Source: Fagopyrum homotropicum
Lineage: Eukaryota; Streptophyta; Magnoliopsida; Caryophyllales; Polygonaceae
Direction: 5' to 3'
Length of the DNA stretch: 64,000 bases
Assembly: GCA_033239125.1 (NCBI GenBank)
Contig: BSWB01000005.1
Location: 49,150,993-49,214,992, forward strand
Positions 55,640-64,000 of the stretch are shown piece by piece; the stretch's first letter is position 1; the number at the start of each line of letters is the position of its first letter. The position numbers and the translations under genes were made by a program. Under the pieces are notes generated by a model that saw only the letters and a list, made by a program, of their open reading frames with translations, had not been told where the DNA came from and made no database searches.

Positions 55640-56877
55640 ATAAGCAGAATAATGCATTGTTAATAGTGGCACCACAAATCCGGAAATCATGACCGTGGTT
55701 CCACTGTTCACCTTCTTTGCGAATTTGCCGTCAATTGCGGTTTCAAGCTTCGTTCTTCTTCAAAAAAATTTCAATTTCAATCCCATTCTAACCTAATCTT
55801 CTCAAATGTATCATAAATAAACTTCAATCAAGCAAACAAACACAATATCATCCACAATTATGATTTCAAAAACGAAAACCGAGCGTTTACCTCGTTCGGA
55901 GTATGTGTCCTTTTGGAACGGTTAACCTCCGTCACTACCTTGATCCATTGTTTAATTTGTAGTCAAAGATTGTGGGATTTGCTTCGGCTTGATTCTCTTC
56001 GACTAATCGCGATATCGCCTCGTTGCGTCCTTGTTTTGTTTAAGTGAAGAAGAGGTTATGACGGCTACGAGTTCTGACTGCGTGAAGTAGGGTTCAGAAA
56101 CTTTACGGATCTGGAATCTGTCACCGCCACGGTTATGGGTCCCGAATGGGTGAACTTTCTATCACGGATGAGGAACCCGCAACTGTGGCGGTGACGGGTT
56201 ATAGATCCGTCGTGCGTTTGTGAATTCCATTGCCGTGCATTTACACCTTCTGTAAAATTATAGCCTCTAAAGTTAGAAATTAAAAAATTTATATATACAT
56301 ATTTTAAATTTTGATTAAAATTTAGGTTCGATTCAATTATAAATGGGTCGAATATGATAATAATCAAATTTCGACCCAACGGCTTGGAAAAATCCCTAAA
56401 TATGAATGGATTGACCAATTTGCAATAAGATTGTTATGTGAGTCGAGCTACTCGAGATTGCGTCGAGGTCGTAGACTTTCTTTTTCTCTTTCTAAAAATA
56501 GCTTTGCATTAATACAAATCAATATTTGCACGAGCAACTACATTTGCCGGGATTTTGAAATTGAAAAACTTTAAGTAACCATTCAAGATTTTGTAGGAGC
56601 AACAACATCTGCGGCAAGTCAAAATTGAAAAACTGTAAGTATTTATTCAAAGGCATAATAGAGGTCATGCAATGGGCAACTCTATTCGTACCCCATGGTA
56701 TACAAGTAATGTTAAACTCCTCTTAATGGGTACTCAAAACACTAATGTCATCCATTAATAAACTCGAATGAGTTAGAGAATGACTTCCACCATGAAAGTG
56801 AGGAGTCACCAACTTCGAATATATTTCAATTATGACGCGAGTGTCTCTTCGAGAAAAAGTCCGATGGACGCCAACCT
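55640..56877. other. Non-coding stretch with a hairpin
   Basis: No gene is supported. A strong inverted repeat lies at 56105-56212. CGTGG and CACGG words occur near 55700 and 56100-56200, as in the retroelement U3 regions, so this may be an old LTR or transposon remnant. Confidence 0.45.
56105..56212. repeat. Inverted repeat of about 40 bases
   Basis: Arms share ACGGATCT and TGTCACCGCCAC (left, from 56105) with GTGGCGGTGAC and AGATCCGT (right, to 56212). The arms are imperfect and the loop is about 25 bases. Confidence 0.75.
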
Positions 56878-57233
56878 TGTAACACCCCGAATCCGCGGGA
56901 CTCGGAGTATCACATTGGGCTAGGATCTCACAATGGATCATGACCCTAACCTGACAACAAGTTCACTTGACCTTACAACATGGCACTGACAGATATGAAA
57001 ATAAATACATAAAACGGTAAAAACTGTACAACCAAAAGGTAAGACAACATAGCCGAGTATAAAGCATAACGCCCTCACACATGAGGTAACAAAAGATCAT
57101 CCTCACGCAGGAGGGAAATGTAAACAAACCCCAAAAGCCCACAACAACCTATGTACGAGACGTCCTCGGCTTGCCACTCTGCTAGGTCACCCAACAGTAT
57201 GACTATCCTGTGGGGCATCTACAACATGGTAAT
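56878..57233 (-). repeat. Chromovirus LTR end H, cut by element G
   Basis: It starts TGTAACACCCCG (LTR 3' end on the minus strand) and is homologous to LTR E from 39531 (shared GCGGGACTCGG, GCTAGGATCTCACA). No primer site lies beside it, so it is a 3' or solo LTR. It stops where element G begins at 57234. Confidence 0.75.
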
Positions 57234-59066
57234 TGTTACGCTCAGGATGTGTGTGTGATTCACAATAAGCTTTAAATTTATACTCGTTATATTTATCCTA
57301 ACTCCTAGCGAACCCGCAGTGTACGGGACGTTTGTAGTAGGGATAGTATTCCGAGGTCGAACACAAAGACTAAGGTGAGATTGATTCAATTAGTGATTAA
57401 GTCTAGTGAAGATCTAAGTTAAGAAAAGAGAGAGAAATAAAGAAATGAAAATCTCAATGTTTTTGGTTGGTTTTCGGTGATCAATCAAAGATCACAAATC
57501 ATGCGAAATATAATAATCAACTAAGCCAACAAATCAACGCAAACAAACAAGCTAAACACAAAATATAGATCAAAGATAGAAAAGCGGATTCTAGGGGTTG
57601 GAAGTTCCGGTTATGGCATAGGACTCAAGCTATATACTTTTTCCTTGGATTAACTATGATATGTTGGGGTTAAGTATTTCTAGATCGGGATCAATCACCG
57701 GGTAGGTCTCATGGTCCACTAGTCCATCCCTAAAGTCTCATCACCGGGTAAGTCTCTAAGAACCTAAGGGAAGGAATTCTACGCAAACCGGATTGTTACC
57801 TAGAGATCTAACCTATCCTTACCGGGTAAGTCTCGGAAGGGTTAGTTCTAAACAACCATCCTAGCACACTTAATCCAATGGCGGCTTATGAGGCTCACCA
57901 CTACCTAGGGTTTGTCATCTTTGAGATCTAAGAGCAAGGATTACCGGATAAGTCTCTCCTAACACTTAGTTGCTAACACTAGGTCACCCTAGGATAGAAT
58001 TAGCTCATCAAACACTTAGGATTTCAACATTCTAGCAATCTAAGACTAGATCCATCGAACTAGGTAAGATCACGGTTTGTTCTACCTTTCCACGGCCGTG
58101 GTTTGGCAAGAACTGACCGTGATTCCTAACAGAAACTACGTTCATGCACACAAGTCATCCAAAGGTAAATCTAAGTCCATCCTATCATAGCCCTAGCCAT
58201 AACCATCCTTTCCTTACCCTAGAACCACATCTATTTAGCCTAAAACATTCATAATAGAAAACGAAACAATCAAACATAAGATCATGGCATCCATTTGCAA
58301 GATAATGAAAAGAAAGAGATGAACAAGTGAACTAAAACAAAACCAAGCTGAAAATGGAATTAGAATAACTCACAATCCTTCTTAAAGAAGGTTCAATTGG
58401 TTCATACAACTCAAGAGATTGATTCCGAAATTCTTCACTACAAGCTATGAAAATCTATCAATGGTGTGTTCTTCTTCTTCCCCAATCAAGCTCCTCTCCA
58501 ATGGTGGTTTCCTTCTACCTTCCTCTTCCAAAGAATCTTCTTGTTGAGAGAATATTTTTGTTAGAGGGTAGTGGATAATGGAGAGCTGCTCCAAGATGCT
58601 TTTCTCAGCCAATGCAGGACCACTTTTATACTACAACTTTGCAAGAACTGGCCAAGAGATCGTGGTACAGCTGTCACAAAAACTTGGCAAAAACCACGGG
58701 CATTTCCACGGCCGTGGTCTGTCAGAGAACCGTGATTTGGACCTTCAGCTTTGCCTTTGATCATTAAGCTTCGATTTGGTGCATGGCTTGTGTTGGCAAG
58801 GTTCCATGAGCCCTCCCTAGCCTTTGGCTGGCATCCTAATGAGTCCGAGGGTGTGTCATCTTGATGATCGATCCTCAAACGTATCGTTTTAGCTCCTAAA
58901 TCTCCCAAAACACCTACAAAGCAATGCACGAGTCCGTGTAGACGTCTATCTCGACAAAATACGTGAATTGAGCGAAAACGTCGTGAACTAATGCTAAACC
59001 ATGCATGAATGAGCGGGAAATCTATCTAAATGATTACCTAAACCTAAGTCATAAATCGTGTTATCA
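57234..59066 (-). repeat. Element G 3' LTR
   Basis: 1833 bp, starting TGATAACACG and ending GCGTAACA on the minus strand. It is the same family as element A's LTR. It has four GAGACTTACCCGGTGA-type units (57706-57970), the leader hairpin at 58079-58113, palindromes at 58690-58740 and TATA at 58624-58630 (minus). The left flank is GTAAT; the partner duplication lies outside the window. Confidence 0.93.
58079..58113 (-). other. Leader hairpin, LTR G
   Basis: GTTCT and AGAAC arms flank CCACGGCCGTGG. The joining segments are less paired than in B and C. Confidence 0.6.
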
Positions 59067-59683
59067 AAAATACCCCATACTTAAGGTTTGCTCGTCCCCG
59101 AGCAAATTCTCAACTATAGACTACGAGATAACATGATTTATGTATGCAGAAAAATGGTAAAATCTTTTTAGTTTTGTGCTTCTACTATTGGATCACCTTC
59201 AAAGTCATGTTTCATGGCAAAGGATAAGCAATTATGCATCAAATAAATGAAGGCATGAAAAGACAATTGCACTTAGCTTGAAAGCATGCATGAAATGTAA
59301 AAATGAAGAAGCCAAGAAGATCAAGAGCATATCCAATCTAGATTACTAAGTCTTACAAACATGCAAATAGGTCATAAGGTCTTATGAAATAAAAGGCTAA
59401 GAAACGTTGTGGTTAGGTGGGGATTTTTCTAGGTTATGTGATGCTAATCCGGGAATGGAACTAACTCCACAATCTTGTCCTCGATCAACTTCCCTCAAGT
59501 GTATATTTTTCTCTATCTTTTCTTTCTTTTCTTTTCTTTTTCTCTGACTTATTTTTGAGACAATGACATTGGTGTACAAAAGCCGAAACCTTGGTGATTA
59601 GCCGTCCTCGGGCTTTTTCTTATTTTTCGAGGTGCATCCACACCGGGCACACATACCAAAGCTCGTTAGGACTATTGGTTTAT

Positions 59684-59764
59684 TTGACTTTGGCAAGGCA
59701 CCAACACCCGATTATGTGAAGTGTACCGAGTTACTTGTCATTTAAGCCAACGTCCCCAAGCCTA
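59684..59764 (-). other. Conserved non-coding block, element G copy
   Basis: A somewhat diverged match to 8049-8125 (GTAACTCGGTACACTTCACA core on the minus strand, CCTTGCCAAAGTCA). Confidence 0.7.
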
Positions 59765-60313
59765 TATTTTTGGCTACACTTTCACAACAAATTCAGCATT
59801 TTATGCATGATATTCTTTCATCAACATCTTCACCCCATACTTGCTTTTCACACACATCAACACACTAACATGCTCCTATTCCCGGATGGGTCAAAAGAGG
59901 TCAAATTATATCCATTGAGGTGCTCAAACAATCATGATCAAGATGAGAAGTAGAGAAAGATGAATTGCCTCATTCATCCCTAGATGGTATGCAAGAACTA
60001 ACATGTAATTTCGACCTTCAATACTCAATCCATTCTAGGAAACATCATGATCACAAATCATTCATGGTATTCAAGAGAAGTATTTCAAGTCCACATATGC
60101 ATTCATCAATTCAACACATAAGGCCATCCATAGCCAATCCACAAGACAAGATTCATCATTAGGGTCATATCCAAGCCTAGAAAGCACAAAGATTTTTAAA
60201 TTTTCTAAATTTTTTTTTTTTGGATTTTTGGATTTTTCGAGATGAATATGCAAGACATGTGAAAATGTTAATCTGTCCTAGATGCTCATCATGCAAAGGA
60301 TTATGCAAACCCC

Positions 60314-60348
60314 ACCCCATACTTAGAAACACATTGTCCCCAATGTGC
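60314..60348 (-). other. Second stem-loop plus purine-tract-like motif, element G
   Basis: On the minus strand GCACATT-GGGGAC-AATGTGT, then AAGTATGGGGT at 60324-60314. Confidence 0.65.
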
Positions 60349-60687
60349 AAATGAAGTAAAGAAAAGTGAAAGAAGGTTCTCACAATGTAAAAATGGTTTG
60401 CTATGGTATTTGGAATTCTCAAGTGAATTGATGTTGGATGATCCTATCAACCATGGTAGAGAGCTCTAAGCATTCATCAAAGCATCGGGACCCGCGCTAG
60501 GCACCGCTAGCCGTCCAAGTTCCGCGTCCGCTCCACCCGTAATTGATGAGGGGTTCATCATCATCATTCTCATGCCAAGCAAGGCTTCCAATGCTACTAA
60601 GGTTCTAGCACACACAAAGCACACAAAACACAACCAAAGATAGAAAAATCTAAAACAAAAGCAAAACAAGAAAGGGAAAATGTTACC

Positions 60688-60705
60688 AATGGGTTGCCTC
60701 CCACC
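60688..60705 (-). other. Post-pol stem-loop, element G
   Basis: GGTGGG-AGGCAA-CCCATT on the minus strand. Six pairs form if two G-T pairs are allowed. Confidence 0.6.
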
Positions 60706-60749
60706 AAGCGCTTCTTTAAGGTCATTAGCTTGACCAAACTCGGGGGCGT

Positions 60750-63700
60750 CTACTCAAGGTAAAGTGGGGCAATCATATCCACCGGAGCTCCCGGGATATA
60801 CATCTTCAACCGGTGCCCATTCACCTTAAAGTTTTCACAATGCTCCCCTCCTATCTCAATAGCTCCATGGGGAAAGATCTTCTTCACCACATATGGCCCG
60901 GTCCATCTTGATTTGAGCTTTCCGGGAAAGAGCCGCAGCCTTGAATTGAAGAGAAGGACAAGGTCTCCTTCACTCAACTCCTTTGGGATGATCCTCTTGT
61001 CATGCCACCGCTTGGTCCTCTCCTTGTAGATCCGGGCATTCTCGTATGCATCCAACCGGATCTCCTCAAGTGCGTTCATATCAAGCAACCTCTTCTCTCC
61101 GGCCTCTTTGAGATCAAAATTTAGCCACTTGATGGCCCAATGTGCTCTATGCTCTATTTTCACCGGAAGGTGGCAAGACTTGCCATAGACCAACTTGTAA
61201 GGAGTAGTGCCAATTGGTGTCTTGAAAGCGGTTCTATATGCCCACAAGGCATCATTGAGCTTCATAGCCCAATCCTTTCTAGTTCTAGATACCGTCTTCT
61301 CGAGAATGGCCTTTATCTCCCGGTTGGAGATCTCCACTTGGCCACTAGTTTGGGGATGGTAAGGTGTTGCCACCTTATGGGTCACCCCATACTTAGCCAA
61401 AAGTGCTCCAAAGTTCCTATTGGTGAAGTGCTTCCTCCATCACTTATGATCACCCTTGGTGTTCCAAACCTAGGAAAGATCATTCGGTTGAAGAACCGCA
61501 CCACAACCTTGGCGTCATTTGTAGGAGAGGCGATTGCCTCTACCTATCTCGAAACATAGTCAACCGCCAATAGGATGTAGAGGTTGCCACATGAAGAAGG
61601 GAATGGTCCCATGAAGTCCACACCCCACACATCAAAAAATTCCACTTCTTGTATGTTGTTCAAGGGCATCTCATTCCTCCTTGAGATGTTGCCCGTCCTT
61701 TGGCAAGCATCATAAGCTACCACAAAGCTTTGCACATCCTTGAACAAACTTGGCCAAAAGAAGCCCGATTGCAACACTTTAGCACATGTCTTGTGTGAGC
61801 TAGCATGCCCTCCACATGGCAAGGAATGACAATGGCGGATCACACTCTCCACCTCATCCTCCGGTATGCATCTTCTAAACATTCCATCCGGACCTCTCTT
61901 GAACAAAAGTGGTTCACTCCAATAGTAGTGCCTCACATCTTTGAAGAACTTCTTCCTTTGGGCATATGTCAAACCGGGAGGCACTTCCTCACACACTAAG
62001 TAGTTCACAATGTCGGCAAACCATGGCTCGCTTCCTCTAGACACTTGGAACAAGCATTCCTCCACCATTTGCAATTGCTCATCCCGGAATGAGTCATCAA
62101 TCGGGATGTCATCTCTTTCAAGCTCCAATGGTGGGAGTCTACTAAGGTGATCCGCCACTGAGTTCTCGGATCCCTTCTTGTCCCGGATTTCCAAATCAAA
62201 CTCTTGAAAAAGAAGGATCCACCGAATCAACCTAGGTTTGGCATCCTTCTTTGTAAGGAGGTAACGGATCGCAGCATGATCCGTATAAACAATGACCTTC
62301 GCTCCAACAAGATACGAGCGGAACTTCTCAAATGCGTACACAACCGCTAGCAACTCCTTCTCGGTGGTAGCATAATTGAGTTGGGCATCATCTAGCGTCT
62401 TGCTAGCATAATAAATAGCATGAGTGCGCCCATCTTTCCTTTGCCCCAAAACAGCCCCAATAGCTACATCGCTTGCATCACACATGATCTCAAATGGTAG
62501 ACTCCAATCCGGAGGTTGCATGATAGGTGCGGAGATCAAGGCGTACTTCAACCTACAAAAAGTCTCAAGACAATCTTTGGAAAAGACAAAATCAACACCC
62601 TTCATTAGTAGGTTAGTAAGAGGCTTAGAAATTTTAGAGAAGTCTTGAATAAACCTCCGGTAAAAACCGGCAAGCCCTAAGAAACTCCTTACCCCCTTCA
62701 CCGAGGTAGGTGGTGGCAACTTCTCTATCGTTTCAATTTTGGCTCTATCAACCTCAATGCCACGGTTGGACACCAAGTGTCCTAACACAATACCCTCACT
62801 TACCATGAAGTGGCATTTTTCCCAATTCAAGACAAGATTTGTCTCCTCACATCTTTGCAATACTAATGACAAGTTAGCCAAGCAATTATCAAAGGAAGAA
62901 CCATAAACAGAGAAATCATCCATAAACACTTCCATGATATTTTCAATGTATTCCGAAAAGATAGCCATCATACACCTTTGGAAGGTGGCGGGTGCATTAC
63001 ACAACCCAAATGGCATTCTCCTATATGCAAAAGTACCCCATGGACATGTAAATGTTGTTTTCTCTTGGTCATCGGGGTAGATAGGGATTTGGAAGAATCC
63101 ACTATAGCCATCTAAGTAGCAAAAATGAGAATGTTGAGCTAACCTTTCTAGCATTTGGTCAATGAAGGGGAGAGGGAAGTGATCTTTCCTAGAGGCCATG
63201 TTCAACTTCCTATAATCAATACACATCCTCCACCCCGTAACCGTCCTAGTCGGGATTAGTTCGTTGTTCTCATTAGTCACTACGGTCATCCCACCCTTCT
63301 TAGGTACTACATGAACGGGACTAACCCACTTACTATCTGAGATAGGGTAGATAATTCCCGCATCTAGCAACTTAATGATCTCCTTTTTGACTACCTCTTT
63401 CATTATAGGATTTAGTCTTCTTTGATGTTCAATAGAGGGTTTGTGGTTGTCTTCCATCAATATCTTATGTATGCACAAAGAAGGTTTTATGCCAACCAAG
63501 TCATCAATAGTGTATCCAATGGCTTTCCTATGCAATCTTAGTTCATGCAACAACTTAGCAAGTTCATCATCACTCAAGCATGCATTAATAATCACCGAAT
63601 ATGTAGAATTATCACCAAGAAAAGCATACTTTAAATGAGAGGGGAGGGGTTTGAGTTCAAGTTTAGGAGGACCTTTATCGATTGGAGACGATCCAAATAA

Positions 63701-64000
63701 CGTTGGATGAGATGAATCCAAAGCAAATGAAGGCTCTCCATGGCTCCTAGAAGCTTGATCATCATCAAGGGCTGATTCAGGAGAAACCACGGCTGGAACC
63801 ACGGTTTGCCCAGCTTCCACGGCCGTGGTTGCTGCCAAGCCTGCTTCTCGGAGTTGTCCAGAGAGTTCTACGTCCGTGGAACATAAATCTCGACCGTGGA
63901 ACAAGCAGCTGTTCAGCACCCCTTCGTGGTCTTCATCTTCAACTCTTGTCTCCTTTTCTAGTGCTTCTAAGGCCTTGATCTCTTCATTGCAAGCCTCCTC
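60750..64000 (-). pseudogene. pol of element G, continuing beyond the window
   Basis: The minus-strand protease-RT linker runs from the window edge and carries palindromes (63790-63900). It continues through RT (IDYRKLN, FMDDFSVYG intact at about 62920), RNase H (CDASD, YTDHAA) and integrase. Three lesions are visible. The integrase zinc finger reads YDACQ where relatives have CDACQ, so one zinc-binding Cys is lost (about 61712). A Trp codon became TAG (about 61544). One base is missing after SDGG (about 61440), shifting the frame. The integrase tail then reads cleanly to the stop at 60750. It is better preserved than A. gag lies outside the window. Confidence 0.93.

Larger units (their letters stand above)
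59067..60749 (-). other. 3' non-coding region of element G
   Basis: It has the purine tract AAGTATGGGGTATTTT next to the LTR (59067-59083), the conserved block (59684-59764), the second stem-loop with purine motif (60314-60348) and the post-pol stem-loop (60688-60705). No extra ORF is present. Confidence 0.85.

Noticed and set aside
60466..60669. 67-codon minus-strand open frame after pol of G
   Set aside because: It lies in the 3' non-coding region between two stem-loops, and its counterpart in A (7135-7338) is on the opposite sense of the element. It is not conserved as protein.

Overview
The window is nuclear DNA of a flowering plant. It is mostly nested, broken LTR retrotransposons around one ordinary spliced gene. 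The species cannot be named from the sequence. The plant assignment rests on Athila-lineage Ty3/gypsy elements with a tRNA-Asp primer site, Tekay/Del-type chromovirus remains, a Mutator-like transposase relic and a gene with plant-style introns.

Layout. 1-23136: element A (Athila lineage, + strand, decayed by stops), split by the younger element B (8227-21458). B has two 1758-bp LTRs, GTACA target duplications, gag, a pol broken by one missing base, and an envelope-position ORF. 23137-24250: chromovirus RNase H/integrase fragment (+). 24251-36190: the 3' end and LTR of Athila-like element D. This LTR is split by element C (24714-33143, - strand, ACCTC duplications, 1788-bp LTRs, most of pol deleted) and by an inverted solo LTR of D's own family (34083-35842, CTATC duplications). 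36191-43020: chromovirus E (- strand), whose long LTR holds a 1.75-kb terminal-inverted-repeat DNA element. 43021-46213: part of an unassigned LTR element I (- strand). 48054-52787: an intact eight-exon TLD-domain gene (- strand, 312 residues). 53640-54660: Mutator-like transposase relic. 55150-55618: AT-rich tandem repeats. 56878-57233: chromovirus LTR H, cut by Athila-like element G (57234-64000 and beyond, - strand).

How the parts work. A, B, C and G share one plan: LTR, tRNA-Asp primer site, gag, protease, RT, RNase H, integrase, a 3' non-coding region with conserved blocks, and a purine tract. Only B has an extra ORF after integrase. No element is fully intact. B is closest, with one base missing in the RT catalytic motif and one in-frame TGA after gag. 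C could move only with proteins supplied in trans.

The most unusual signal is a dispersed palindromic motif. CCACGGCCGTGG and variants recur upstream of the LTR TATA box, inside a long hairpin in the transcribed leader, in the protease-RT linker of pol, where different reading frames are used, and before B's extra ORF. D and its solo relative carry a CCTCGGTCGAGG version, and element I an AATCTCG/CGAGATT version. Two short stem-loops after pol with compensating base changes, and a conserved 75-bp block near the 3' LTR, are further structures that the proteins do not explain.
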